DNA of 56,201 nt from NCBI GenBank assembly GCA_019358875.1, contig JAHHIF010000054.1, forward strand, positions 1 through 56,201. The letters run 5' to 3'. The position numbers and the translations under genes are program-made. This stretch comes from Symplocastrum torsivum CPER-KK1 (GTDB taxonomy: Bacteria; Cyanobacteriota; Cyanobacteriia; Cyanobacteriales; Coleofasciculaceae). The notes beneath the pieces are model-generated. The model was not told the origin of the DNA, made no database searches, and was given only the letters and a program-made list of their open reading frames with translations. Every line of letters starts with the position of its first letter. Position 1 is the first letter of the stretch. Positions 40,556-49,112 of this stretch are shown here, one piece after another.

Positions 40556-40924
40556 ATGACCAAATTATTTCGCCGCCTCCAACCTGCCCAGAAATTCCGA
40601 ATTACCATAAGCGCGATCGCACAACTCCTCAAAATTCCCCAACACCTAATTGTGCGAGTCGAATGTTGGGCATACGTTCTCTTTATCCATCGCCAAGATA
40701 AAGGCGGACAATTCCTCAGCTATCGGAAACTGCAACAGTGGCAAAATGCTGTCGCCTGTCAAATTCAAAACTGCTCAACGTGGCAACAACTGCGATCGCT
40801 ATGGCTTGCCATCGAAGATGATTTCAAACTTCACAAAACCCAGTACGAGGAGCATTATTCATTTTTGTCCCAAATCTGGACAAAACGCTGGAATATACTT
40901 TGGCACCAGCAAGAATCAGCCTAA
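40556..40924 (+). CDS. Unknown basic protein of 122 residues
   Basis: ATG 40556 opens MTKLFRRLQPAQKFRI. The protein is basic and rich in Trp, Gln and aromatic residues (WAYVLFIHRQDKGGQFLSY, then WTKRWNILWHQQE), with no membrane segment or recognised motif. Frames reaching further left run through the repeat and are not coding. It is seven bases downstream of the previous gene and lies opposite the XRE regulator, so the pair may be its regulated operon. Conserved function cannot be named. Confidence 0.6.
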   Translation: MTKLFRRLQPAQKFRITISAIAQLLKIPQHLIVRVECWAYVLFIHRQDKGGQFLSYRKLQQWQNAVACQIQNCSTWQQLRSLWLAIEDDFKLHKTQYEEHYSFLSQIWTKRWNILWHQQESA

Positions 40925-40931
40925 TTTCTGA

Positions 40932-41045
40932 TCACAACCGCTGTGGTTTAATTCCTCGTAGCTTCACAGGCGAGGACAACACAATTGAGGTAACTGTTGA
41001 ACCAAAGCGACTGAGCTTTTCAATCAGCGCTTCCAAATGAGACAT
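40932..41045 (-). CDS. Possible 37-residue peptide or gene fragment
   Basis: The frame opens at ATG 41045 (MSHLEALIEKLSRFGSTV) and ends SPVKLRGIKPQRL before TGA at 40932-40934. Its composition is protein-like, but there is no Shine-Dalgarno sequence, and an in-frame GTG lies 15 bases earlier. It may be a small gene or the remnant of a longer one. Weak evidence. Confidence 0.25.
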   Translation of the reverse strand: MSHLEALIEKLSRFGSTVTSIVLSSPVKLRGIKPQRL

Positions 41046-41068
41046 TGAAGATGCGATCACCTAACTGT

Positions 41069-41713
41069 TCAACGTTTCCATACACTAAGAGTTTCTAACA
41101 CAGCTTGCCAGCAGACATTTCTAAAGTAAAGGGTGATGTTAATAATCCCTAATAACTTTGTGCCATCCTCTAGCATTGCAACACTTCCTTCTCCTGGCAG
41201 AGGTGTTGTGTCAACCATTGCAGAGAAGATAAATAAAAGCACGGCGAGAATTAGCAAAATATAGGGTGTTACTCGAATGATGCGCCAAAAAGTGAATCCA
41301 TAGACCAGTGCTGCAGTGCCATAGAATAAATACACTATTGTTTTGGAAATACCAATCTTTCCGACGATGAGATGGATTCGGAAGGCATCATCTATCAGCA
41401 AGACTCCAGTTGTGATCGCAGAACACAAAATAAAGAAATTTACTTTTTGCCCAGGTCGAATTGCTTGTAGTAATCCAAAGCTACATAGACAGATTGTTAC
41501 AGCTACACACCACAGTAAATCAGATACGGCGGAGAAGGTTCCAATGTAGGGGCGATTCGCTGAAAAAGGGTCTTCAAAAAGTAGTACAAGTTGTCCCCCT
41601 TTATCGAAAAGCTTGACATAGATAGAAAGGGCAAAAAATAGTAATACAGTGAAACTGTTGAACCAGACAACGAAGTGGTCTGCTTTTAGTTGCTTCGTGA
41701 TTGTTTCAAACAT
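41069..41713 (-). CDS. Multi-pass membrane protein of unknown function
   Basis: A 214-residue protein with about six hydrophobic segments (for example VVWFNSFTVLLFFALSIYV, LLWCVAVTICLCSFGLL, KIGISKTIVYLFYGTAALVY and YILLILAVLLFIFSAMV). Charged loops include DDAFRIHLIVG. No transporter or enzyme motif is recognised. It has ATG 41713 and stands alone at the right edge of the accessory region. Confidence 0.7.
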   Translation of the reverse strand: MFETITKQLKADHFVVWFNSFTVLLFFALSIYVKLFDKGGQLVLLFEDPFSANRPYIGTFSAVSDLLWCVAVTICLCSFGLLQAIRPGQKVNFFILCSAITTGVLLIDDAFRIHLIVGKIGISKTIVYLFYGTAALVYGFTFWRIIRVTPYILLILAVLLFIFSAMVDTTPLPGEGSVAMLEDGTKLLGIINITLYFRNVCWQAVLETLSVWKR

Positions 41714-42116
41714 TATTATGAAAATCTAGCTTCCGTCTAGAGGTATATTGCAGGTTTACCACTTCTTTGTTGTTAGTTCCGGAAGTGTTCTTATTGATTC
41801 AATTGCATCACTGATAACTCATGCCTTCCCAGAGCGTTGGCTTAGAGCCAGGATAGCCTAGAGGAAGCGAGACTTGCACAGGGCTAAAGAACCTCCAGAA
41901 AAACAAGGAGCTTATGTCTGTGCATACAGGTAAATACAAGAGATTTCTTGAAAAAATTAGTCTAACTGTTAACTGTGAACAGTCAAAGTCAGTGATATTC
42001 ACTAAAAAAGAAAATTTTTAAAAGTCGGATTTTTTACCGCCACTCTTACCTCATCAGCACTGTGCAAAATGAATTAAACTTTTTTGGAGGTGTTTTTTGT
42101 TCTAGGTTCGCTGCCC
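41714..42116. other. Intergenic region upstream of argB
   Basis: It contains one possible short gene (41914-42021) and otherwise no supported feature. The last 60 bases, before argB, include TTTTTTACCGCC and AAAATTTTTAAAAG stretches that could be a terminator or promoter. A conventional Shine-Dalgarno for argB is not evident. Confidence 0.4.
41914..42021 (+). CDS. Possible 35-residue basic peptide
   Basis: ATG 41914 follows AAGGAG at good spacing (41905-41910), and the frame reads MSVHTGKYKRFLEKISLTV, then KSVIFTKKENF to TAA. No homologue is recognised; composition is basic. The ribosome-binding site is the main support. It could be a leader peptide in front of argB or a chance frame. Confidence 0.3.
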   Translation: MSVHTGKYKRFLEKISLTVNCEQSKSVIFTKKENF

Positions 42117-43010
42117 ATGCTTCACGATAGCGATTATATTAGGCAAGCTGAAGCAACCCGTGTGCGGGTGCTGAGTGAAGCCTTACCCTACATCCAGCAA
42201 TTTACTGGTCGGACGGTAGTTGTTAAGTACGGTGGTGCTGCAATGAAAGACAGCACCCTGAAGGATAAAGTTATTCGCGATATTGTCTTTTTAGCCTGTG
42301 TGGGTTTGCGACCTGTGGTTGTCCATGGTGGTGGCCCAGAAATTAATAGTTGGCTAGGGAAGCTGGGTATTGAGCCACAATTTAAAAATGGTTTACGGGT
42401 AACTGATGCCCCCACAATGGATGTTGTGGAGATGGTATTAGTCGGTCGGGTCAATAAAGAATTAGTTTCTCTGATTAGCCGTGCTGGTGGTAAAGCTGTA
42501 GGACTATGTGGCAAGGATGGGAATCTCATCACAGCCCGTCCAGAAGGTCGAGAGGGAATTGGCTTTGTTGGGGAAGTGAGCAGTGTGGATGTTAATCTCC
42601 TAGAATCTCTGGGCAACAGTGGCTACATTCCAGTAGTGTCGAGTGTTGCCGCCGATGAAACGGGGCAAGCCTACAATATTAATGCGGATACTGTTGCTGG
42701 TGAAATTGCTGCTGCTCTAGGGGCAGAGAAGTTGATTTTGCTTACCGATACATCGGGGATATTGAAGGATTATAAAGACCCCTCGACTCTGATTCCCAAG
42801 GTAAGCATTCAAGAAGCACGAGATTTAATTAGTGCTGGTATTGTTGGCGGTGGGATGATTCCGAAGGTTAGCTGTTGTGTGCGATCGCTTGCTCAAGGCG
42901 TTCGGGCGGCTCACATTATTGATGGTCGCATTCCCCATGCACTACTCCTGGAAATCTTTACCGATGAGGGGATTGGCTCAATGATTGTTGCCTCAGAGTT
43001 TTTCAGCTAG
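42117..43010 (+). CDS. argB: Acetylglutamate kinase
   Basis: The second enzyme of arginine synthesis: phosphorylates N-acetylglutamate. With ATG 42117 it has 297 residues. KYGGAAMKD supplies the ATP-binding lysine and glycine motif, VVHGGGPEI the second loop, and NINADTVAGEIAAALG the acetylglutamate-binding part; DTSGILKD and GIVGGGMIPKV are also present. The longer frame opening with TTG at 42084 is not favoured. In cyanobacteria ArgB is feedback-inhibited by arginine and relieved by PII binding (family knowledge). Confidence 0.95.
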   Translation: MLHDSDYIRQAEATRVRVLSEALPYIQQFTGRTVVVKYGGAAMKDSTLKDKVIRDIVFLACVGLRPVVVHGGGPEINSWLGKLGIEPQFKNGLRVTDAPTMDVVEMVLVGRVNKELVSLISRAGGKAVGLCGKDGNLITARPEGREGIGFVGEVSSVDVNLLESLGNSGYIPVVSSVAADETGQAYNINADTVAGEIAAALGAEKLILLTDTSGILKDYKDPSTLIPKVSIQEARDLISAGIVGGGMIPKVSCCVRSLAQGVRAAHIIDGRIPHALLLEIFTDEGIGSMIVASEFFS

Positions 43011-43105
43011 GCACAGAAGAACTGATTACCTTGTATTCCGGGTCTTGTTTATTTTGCACGCCTACTTCGTTAGCTTTAAGTAAAGTAGATCAGCAAAGTC
43101 GAAAC

Positions 43106-43630
43106 GTGAGTTCAGAAAACAAGGAAAAATTCCTCATTGAGTACCAGGCAGGGAAAGCGGCATTTGAACGCGGTGACTATCGCATCGCTGTACAGCGATT
43201 GGAAGCAGCAAGTGCTTTGATGGGGCGAACCTCTCGCTTGGGAGGAGAGGCACAAATGTGGTTAGTGACAGCGTATGAGGCGGCTGGGCAAAAAACAGAA
43301 GCGATCGCTCTTTGTCAGCAACTTAGTCGTCATCCTGATCCGGAAACGAGTAAAGAAGGCAAACGCTTACTTTATATTCTGCAAGCCCCCCAGCTAGCCA
43401 GACCTTCGGAATGGATGACAAAAATTCCCGACCTAGGTGCGATCGCAGAAAGTGACCCTAAAGAACGTCGGGGTAGTGTTAACACGGTTGCTACCCGCAA
43501 ACCACGAGAACAACCTGAACCAAAACCCGTCGATCTCACTCAGGTAAATACCAAAGATAATCAATTTATCTGGGTAGCACTGCTTGCGCTTACTCTAACA
43601 GTAGGTGGACTGATTTGGTTTAGTTTTTGA
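43106..43630 (+). CDS. TPR-like protein with C-terminal membrane anchor
   Basis: With GTG 43106 it has 174 residues. Residues about 10-75 (FLIEYQAGKAAFERGDYRI, then AQMWLVTAYEAAGQKTEAI) form two TPR-like helix pairs, then a Pro-rich linker and a single C-terminal helix (FIWVALLALTLTVGGLIWF) as a tail anchor. It should face the cytoplasm. Found as a conserved cyanobacterial unknown. The longer frame to TTG 43031 is not supported. Confidence 0.75.
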   Translation: MSSENKEKFLIEYQAGKAAFERGDYRIAVQRLEAASALMGRTSRLGGEAQMWLVTAYEAAGQKTEAIALCQQLSRHPDPETSKEGKRLLYILQAPQLARPSEWMTKIPDLGAIAESDPKERRGSVNTVATRKPREQPEPKPVDLTQVNTKDNQFIWVALLALTLTVGGLIWFSF

Positions 43631-43694
43631 ACCAGAAGAATGCCCTTACACCCAGTCGTTGGGTATGGCGGTAGGTTAACTTAAGGGATTTGCC

Positions 43695-44036
43695 ATGGCA
43701 GACTTAATCATTGGGCTAATTTTTGTGATGTTCACGGAAGCCTTATTTGGCTTCATTATTGCTGCTGTTATAGGAACGCTCACGTCTAGAGCCTTGGAAT
43801 CATCTTTATTGATTAACCTTTGCTTAACTGGAGCCTGGATTGGGGTAGGGGTTGGCGCCATTGTGAGACTGATTGTGATGATTATCCAGCAGGTTTCGAT
43901 AGAAAGAGCGATGATAGACCCAAAGCTATCCCTAGTTATTCCTGTGGCTACAGTGCTAGGAGGAATTAGCGGAATAGTGTTGTGGCAGATTAATCAAGGC
44001 AGAGGGAACAAGAGAAAGGGACGAGAGAGAGAGTAG
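43695..44036 (+). CDS. Small membrane protein
   Basis: A 113-residue protein with three or four hydrophobic helices (residues about 3-30, 38-65 and 81-100) separated by short charged loops, with a basic tail ending RGNKRKGRERE. It is a small integral membrane protein of unknown function. The start is ATG 43695. It lies 64 bases after the tail-anchored protein and 85 before the PmbA gene. Confidence 0.7.
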   Translation: MADLIIGLIFVMFTEALFGFIIAAVIGTLTSRALESSLLINLCLTGAWIGVGVGAIVRLIVMIIQQVSIERAMIDPKLSLVIPVATVLGGISGIVLWQINQGRGNKRKGRERE

Positions 44037-44121
44037 GGGGAGCAGGAGGAGCAGAGGAGATTAAGTTTGTTGGCATTGAAGTCAGGTTAAAATCTGTAGG
44101 GGTAAAGCGGGAGTCTGGATT

Positions 44122-45426
44122 GTGAGCGATGCAACGCTAGAGAAGATTTTGACACTGGCGACTCAGCACGTCGATGCGGCTGAAGTCTACTACCTTTCAA
44201 GCCAAGACACGCCGATTCAGTTTGAAAATAATCGCTTAAAGTCACTCTCCACAAAAGCCCTTCAGGGTGTGGCGCTGCGTGTCATTTGTAATGGTCGGAT
44301 CGGATTTGCAAGTTCCACAGATTTAACCCGACTAGATGACTTAGTTGCTGCTGCCGTACAGACTTCAGAAATTGGTGACCCGGCTGAGTTTGAATTTGCG
44401 AGTAATGTCCAACTGAGTGCCCCTGAAACAGATTACATACCACCGAAAACTCAAGAATTTGTAGAGGTGGGAGAGCGTCTGATTGAGCAGATTCATGCCT
44501 ACAACCCTGATATTTTGGTAGATGTCGGGTTTCATGTCCGCTCTGGCGCTGTCAAGATTGCGACGACGGGCAACGCTTATGGTTCACGCTTTAATCAGGT
44601 TGTTAGTGCATCGCTGTCAGGAAACTTGGTTAAAGGGGAAGATTTTCTCCAAGCTTACACCTACGACGTGGTGCACGATGGTATCCCTGACTATGAACAC
44701 CTCCTCCAAAAACTTTTGCAAAAGTATCAGCACTCAGAGCAGCAAGCAACAATCAAGAGTGGAACTTTTCCAGTACTTTTTACCCCCACAGCAGCAGCTA
44801 GTACGATTGGACGGTTGTTTAAGACCATTCTTTCCGGTCAAGCGGTTTTCCAAAAGGCATCTCCTCTGGCTGGTAAAGTTGGGGAGCAGCTATTTGATCA
44901 GCGTTTAACGATTTTTGAAGACCCTAGTATTGGTTCTTCTGCTTGTGCGTTTGATGATGAGGGGACACCAACGACGCGCAAAGTGCTGATTGAACAGGGC
45001 ATTGTGAAGGAATTTTACTGGGATCGGCGTTGGGCAGCCCGTGCGGGTTGTGCGCCGACGGGGAATGGTTTCCGAGGTGGATTATCTCGTCCAGGAACCG
45101 AGTTGGTGAATGGCTGTATGTCGCCTGGGAAGACTTCCACTGCTGATTTGATAGCAGGTATGGAAGAAGGGGTAATTGTCGATCAAGTGCTGGGTGCAGG
45201 TCAATCGAATCAACTAGCCGGAGAGTTTTCGGTAAACCTGGATTTGGGCTATAAGGTTGAAAAAGGGGAGATTGTTGGTCGCGTTAAGAATACGATGGTT
45301 GCCGGAAGTATTTTTGAAGCCTTCAAAAATCTGGTAGATTTGGGCGATAAGCCGGAATGGGTCGGTGGTAGTGCTTATTTACCCTGTCTCTTGTTTGGGC
45401 AGTTAGGGGTTGCTGCTCGTGAGTAG
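44122..45426 (+). CDS. pmbA: TldE/PmbA-family metalloprotease-complex protein
   Basis: A 434-residue protein of the TldD/TldE family. In E. coli TldD-TldE is a peptide-cleaving complex used in microcin maturation and CcdA degradation, and TldE (PmbA) is the non-catalytic subunit. Here the characteristic HExxxH of TldD is absent, so this is the TldE-type subunit. Features include SQDTPIQFENNRLKSLSTK at the start and CAFDDEGTPTTRKVLIEQG, GCMSPGKTSTADL in the C-terminal half. It starts with GTG 44122; the TldD partner is not in the window. Confidence 0.9.
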   Translation: MSDATLEKILTLATQHVDAAEVYYLSSQDTPIQFENNRLKSLSTKALQGVALRVICNGRIGFASSTDLTRLDDLVAAAVQTSEIGDPAEFEFASNVQLSAPETDYIPPKTQEFVEVGERLIEQIHAYNPDILVDVGFHVRSGAVKIATTGNAYGSRFNQVVSASLSGNLVKGEDFLQAYTYDVVHDGIPDYEHLLQKLLQKYQHSEQQATIKSGTFPVLFTPTAAASTIGRLFKTILSGQAVFQKASPLAGKVGEQLFDQRLTIFEDPSIGSSACAFDDEGTPTTRKVLIEQGIVKEFYWDRRWAARAGCAPTGNGFRGGLSRPGTELVNGCMSPGKTSTADLIAGMEEGVIVDQVLGAGQSNQLAGEFSVNLDLGYKVEKGEIVGRVKNTMVAGSIFEAFKNLVDLGDKPEWVGGSAYLPCLLFGQLGVAARE

Positions 45427-45497
45427 TTTTTTGAGTGAACTGTGAAGAGGCATTAACCAAGCGCGGCGAAGACGAGAACGATAAGGAGGGGACGAGA

Positions 45498-46328
45498 GTG
45501 AAACGAGTGACTTTTGATGTATTGCTGTTTATCCGTCAAACTCTGGGGCGCTTGCGTGTGCTTTGGGTAATTTTGCTGGCATCGGTGTTGCTTTCTGGTT
45601 GTGTTAGGTACGATGTCGGGGTGAATTTTGAAGGTCAGCATCACGGCGCGATTGTTCAGCATATCAAGCTGGAAGAACGCCTGACGAACTTTAGCAATTC
45701 TCAGGTACGGGAATGGCTCAAAAGTATTGAGGGTCGAGCAAAGCAGCTTCAGGGTAGAACGAAGCGTCTTTCCAATCAGGAGATTATTGTCACCATTCCG
45801 TTTAGTAGCGGTGCGGAACTGGAGTCAAAGTTTAACCAGTTTTTCAATCCGGTTGTGAAGAAAGATGCTAAATCTAAGCCAGTTGAGGCGGTAGATTTAC
45901 CCGATTTTGATTCTAAGTTCCACATTGATCAAGGTAACTTTTTACTGTGGCATCGTAATCATTTCAGTTATGACGTAGATTTGCGATCGCTAGGTGTCCT
46001 CTCAAGCAATGGCAACGTCATTATTAGCCCCGACTCACTGTTAAATTTGCAGTTTAGTTTAGAAACACCTTGGGGCGCACGTAGTATCCAGAACGCGGAC
46101 AATGCGATTAGCCCAGAAGCCTACAATAACGGGCATCAGCTATTGTGGACGCTTAAGCCGGGTCAGTTGAACCATATTGAAGCAGTGTTTTGGCTTCCTA
46201 GCCCACTTGGGACAGGTACACTCGTGATTTTGTTGTTGGTATTAGGTGGTTTCTACTGGAAGTACAAATCTTTCCCGTGGACAACGGTTAAACCTGTTAC
46301 GCCCAAGGTTTTGTCAGAGGTACCGTAA
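45498..46328 (+). CDS. DUF3153 family lipoprotein
   Basis: With GTG 45498 it has 276 residues and a good AAGGAGG site eight bases ahead; the longer frame to 45435 lacks family sequence. The N-terminal part (LWVILLASVLLSGCVRYD) is a signal peptide with lipobox, so C31 or nearby is lipidated. A beta-rich DUF3153 domain follows, and a C-terminal helix (LGTGTLVILLLVLGGFYW) gives a second membrane anchor. The function is unknown; the family is cyanobacterial. It follows PmbA by 71 bases. Confidence 0.85.
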   Translation: MKRVTFDVLLFIRQTLGRLRVLWVILLASVLLSGCVRYDVGVNFEGQHHGAIVQHIKLEERLTNFSNSQVREWLKSIEGRAKQLQGRTKRLSNQEIIVTIPFSSGAELESKFNQFFNPVVKKDAKSKPVEAVDLPDFDSKFHIDQGNFLLWHRNHFSYDVDLRSLGVLSSNGNVIISPDSLLNLQFSLETPWGARSIQNADNAISPEAYNNGHQLLWTLKPGQLNHIEAVFWLPSPLGTGTLVILLLVLGGFYWKYKSFPWTTVKPVTPKVLSEVP

Positions 46329-46467
46329 ACAATAAGTTCAGGACTTACACAGAACCTCTCTCGTAGTAGGGTACGTGATGACGCACCCTACTCCCCTTCT
46401 TCAGGAACAACAGCCTATCGTGGCAATCGCTACAATCTAACTAAAGAGATACAAACGGCTGTACTGC

Positions 46468-47076
46468 ATGATTCCCACAGTTATTGAACAATCCGGGCGT
46501 GGTGAACGCGCCTTTGACATCTACTCTCGTCTTCTACGGGAGCGAATTGTCTTTCTAGGACAACAGGTTGATTCTGACTTGGCAAACTTAATTGTTGCTC
46601 AGCTACTATTTTTAGAAGCTGAAGACCCTGAAAAAGACATTTACCTCTACATCAACTCTCCCGGCGGTTCTGTGACAGCGGGTATGGGCATTTTCGATAC
46701 GATGAATCAAGTCCGTCCAGATGTCTGTACAATCTGTCTGGGCTTAGCCGCTAGTATGGGCGCTTTCCTCTTAAGTGCCGGAGCAAAGGGTAAGCGGATG
46801 AGCTTACCACATTCCCGAATCATGATTCACCAGCCCCTAGGCGGTGCCCAAGGACAGGCGACGGATATTGAAATTCAAGCCAGAGAAATTCTCTACCACA
46901 AGCAGCGGCTTAACGAGTTCTTGGCACAACACACGGGTCAGCCAATGGAGCGGATTGAGGAAGACACAGAGCGTGACTTTTTCATGTCGCCTGGAGAAGC
47001 GAAGGACTACGGCTTAATTGACCAAGTGATTGAACGCCGTCCCTCGGCAACACGTACAGCGGTTGCGGTTGGATAG
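46468..47076 (+). CDS. clpP: ATP-dependent Clp protease proteolytic subunit
   Basis: A 202-residue ClpP. The triad is S96 (GLAASMGAF), H121 (MIHQPLGGAQGQ) and D170 (ERDFFMS); the handle region and N-terminal axial loop (TVIEQSGRGERAFDIYSRL) are also conserved. All catalytic residues are present, so it is an active ClpP and not a ClpR-type subunit. It degrades unfolded and tagged proteins with ClpC/ClpX. No clpX or clpR partner is next to it. Confidence 0.97.
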   Translation: MIPTVIEQSGRGERAFDIYSRLLRERIVFLGQQVDSDLANLIVAQLLFLEAEDPEKDIYLYINSPGGSVTAGMGIFDTMNQVRPDVCTICLGLAASMGAFLLSAGAKGKRMSLPHSRIMIHQPLGGAQGQATDIEIQAREILYHKQRLNEFLAQHTGQPMERIEEDTERDFFMSPGEAKDYGLIDQVIERRPSATRTAVAVG

Positions 47077-47106
47077 ATAACACTAAAGGTGTGAATTGTC
47101 TGCTTG

Positions 47107-47160
47107 GTTGTTGGTTATTTGTTGTTTGTTAAAGAATACAAAAAACAAGTAACCAACAAC
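47107..47160 (+). terminator. Inverted repeat with 17-bp arms after clpP
   Basis: GTTGTTGGTTATTTGTT (47107-47123) pairs with AACAAGTAACCAACAAC (47144-47160) with one G-U type mismatch. It ends convergently between clpP and the next minus-strand gene. It belongs to the same GTTGTTAGTT-type family as the repeat at 51403-51444. Probably a bidirectional terminator. Confidence 0.65.
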
Positions 47161-47176
47161 AAACAACACTTCATAC

Positions 47177-48043
47177 TTAATCTTCCGGTGTTGGCTCAGA
47201 TTCGAGATGATGTAGGAAGTCAAGTAATTCAGCGTCGGTTAGAAGCTGACGCGATCGCTTACCGTAAGTTTGTACCAGATAATCACGCCCCTGCTGATTA
47301 GTCCAGCCTAAACGCTTGAGTTCCACATTTGTTCTGGCAATGATGTCAGAAAAATCAATAGGAGTACTAGGAATGGGTGGTTCACTAGTCGCTATCTCAG
47401 GTTCGCTGGGCAAGTAAGACTCGGCTGAAGTGTCATTTAGCGAAGTCGGGGACATCTCTGCTGTTACCAAAGAAGGTTCAGCCTCTTCAAAGGGTTCAAC
47501 CTCAACTGAGGGAATTTCATCAGCAAACGGAATTTCATCAACGACAGGTGGCGTTGTTGGCGTAACGTCAGTCACTTTCTCGCGCTTTGACCGACGCTGG
47601 GTTTTGGTGGAAACCTCCACAACAGGAGGCGCAGTCACTTCTGCTGGCTCAATTGGCGACACATGGCTACCATTATTGTCTACCGGAGCGTCTGGAAGCT
47701 GAGTCGGTTGAGTTGTTTTGAGGCTTTCTGATAGCGCTGCGGTAGCGTCTGAGACTGTGGGAGAAGTATGGAGTGTTGGGTTGAGTGGAACCGTCACCTC
47801 ACGAGTTTCGAGGTGAGTTTCCTTTTCCTCAGTAGCTGTTGTGTCAATACCTAAAATCGCTAAAGCGCGGCTTCTTGCCTGATCTTCTGCCAATTCAACT
47901 GTTTGGGCAGCAGCAAGACCTGTCACTAAGGTGGTTCCCCCATCTTGAACTAAACAACGCACGATGTACTTACCATGATCAATTGCTGATAGCTCAGTGA
48001 CTAGGCTGCCGTTAGGATAACGAACTCTAAAGTGAGTAAACAT
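47177..48043 (-). CDS. Unknown protein with conserved ends and disordered middle
   Basis: With ATG 48043 it has 288 residues. The first about 75 (FTHFRVRYPNGSLVTELSAI, then GKYIVRCLVQDGGTTLVTG) and the last about 50 (LKRLGWTNQQGRDYLVQTYG, then LLTDAELLDFLHHLES) look like folded conserved modules; between them is an acidic Pro/Thr/Glu/Ser-rich segment of about 150 residues with short repeats (IPFADEIPSVEVEPFEEAEP). No known function is recognised. It may link two domains flexibly. The longer frame opening with TTG at 48136 is not supported. Confidence 0.75.
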   Translation of the reverse strand: MFTHFRVRYPNGSLVTELSAIDHGKYIVRCLVQDGGTTLVTGLAAAQTVELAEDQARSRALAILGIDTTATEEKETHLETREVTVPLNPTLHTSPTVSDATAALSESLKTTQPTQLPDAPVDNNGSHVSPIEPAEVTAPPVVEVSTKTQRRSKREKVTDVTPTTPPVVDEIPFADEIPSVEVEPFEEAEPSLVTAEMSPTSLNDTSAESYLPSEPEIATSEPPIPSTPIDFSDIIARTNVELKRLGWTNQQGRDYLVQTYGKRSRQLLTDAELLDFLHHLESEPTPED

Positions 48044-48136
48044 AAACGTTTCACCGTGTTTCAAACGTGGCGCTGTTTCTACACCACTGCCAAGAGAAAA
48101 GCGCACATGGCTATAAACTACATACACTCTTTTCAA

Positions 48137-49112
48137 GAACAGATTTTGTGAACGGACGCCTAGAACCTAGAATAATTAAAGACTGTCTATTGTCACTGTA
48201 ACCCATTGCCCTTGCCGCAAAGCGACTCATCCGATTTTGAATGGACGATTGTTGGGGCGTGAGGGTTGGAAGTCTTCGCGATGGCTAAAAGACCATCGGT
48301 CTACTCCAATCTTAAATAGCCTCAATCGTTTGGATTAAACCCTAAGGACTTTCTCGGAGGTCTACGCGCTCCGCACCTGCTACGCGAAGAGTGATTCGGG
48401 ATTAAGACTTTAGATTAGGTTTCCATGGATTAATCCGGGAGCTTGAAACGAAGCCAGCCGTCTAATCATCCAAAATCTAAAATTGGAAGAGCCAGAACGA
48501 AGAGCGGTAACAATCCCTGAAAGGCGGTGTGTCAAACTATGTGTCCGTAAGCTAGAAACTGGGTAGTTTAAGCACTCTTAACCCAGTATTGATGACTTCT
48601 TCCAGATAACTGTATCCTGAGTTCCCTGTTTTGTGGCAGTTATCTGGGGTGGGAAGTAATCATACAGGATAAGAGTAGTGAAAAGCAGGAATAGACCCTT
48701 GCCGTTGAAACACTAGTAAAAATCGGCACTTTCTCAAGGTTAGGGAAATTTCAAGAGTAAGTTAATCCATCTCTCTTGTAATGGATTGAGGCTCCCAGTC
48801 TCACTTCGGAAGACAACAGATACAGTCAGCAAACCGATTTAGGTAAATCTTTACTTGCCTAACCCGGTGAAGTGCCCTACCCGCCTGGATGGGGTTTGAA
48901 TCTCAAAATTCAAAGTTCAAACATTTTGGATTTTGAACTTTGAATTGGGAGCGATGAGGCAACTTTCCCCACACCCACGAGGACTGTTGTTCCCAATCGC
49001 AACTGGTGGAGTCCTTTGGTTACGTGCTCTCCTAGGTACCGTCACAGTGTGTGAGCGCATTGCCAACAGGGCAAGAGCAGCAAAATCACGAATCAGATAA
49101 GAAGGATTGTTG
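48137..49112. other. Gene-free, hairpin-rich region upstream of the RNB gene
   Basis: About 970 bases with no supported reading frame. Hairpins: GGATTAA (48399-48405) with TTAATCC (48430-48436); ACTGGG...TTAAG with CTTAACCCAGT (48558-48587); CCAGATAACTG (48602-48612) with CAGTTATCTGG (48637-48647), extended by partial pairing of TGATGACTTCTT and GTGGGAAGTAATCA; AATCCAT (48764-48770) with ATGGATT (48781-48787); TTAGGTAAAT with ACTTGCCTAA (48833-48856); and AATTCAAAGTTCAAA (48907-48921) with its perfect complement at 48932-48946. It does not match rnpB, tmRNA, SRP RNA, 6S RNA or group II intron domain V by eye. It could be a long leader of the RNase gene or a separate structured RNA. Confidence 0.6.

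Noticed and set aside
41808..42002. 64-codon minus-strand frame upstream of argB
   Set aside because: No start signal and no conserved content; the region more likely holds regulatory sequence.
44122..45426. TldD catalytic subunit
   Set aside because: No HExxxH metal motif; it matches the TldE/PmbA partner instead.
46468..47076. ClpR-type inactive ClpP paralogue
   Set aside because: S96, H121 and D170 are intact.
48137..49112. RNase P RNA, tmRNA, SRP RNA, tRNA or group II intron in the long gap
   Set aside because: None of the hallmark sequences (rnpB P4 motifs, tmRNA tag frame, SRP GGAAG loop, tRNA T-arm GGTTCRA pattern, domain V) is present.
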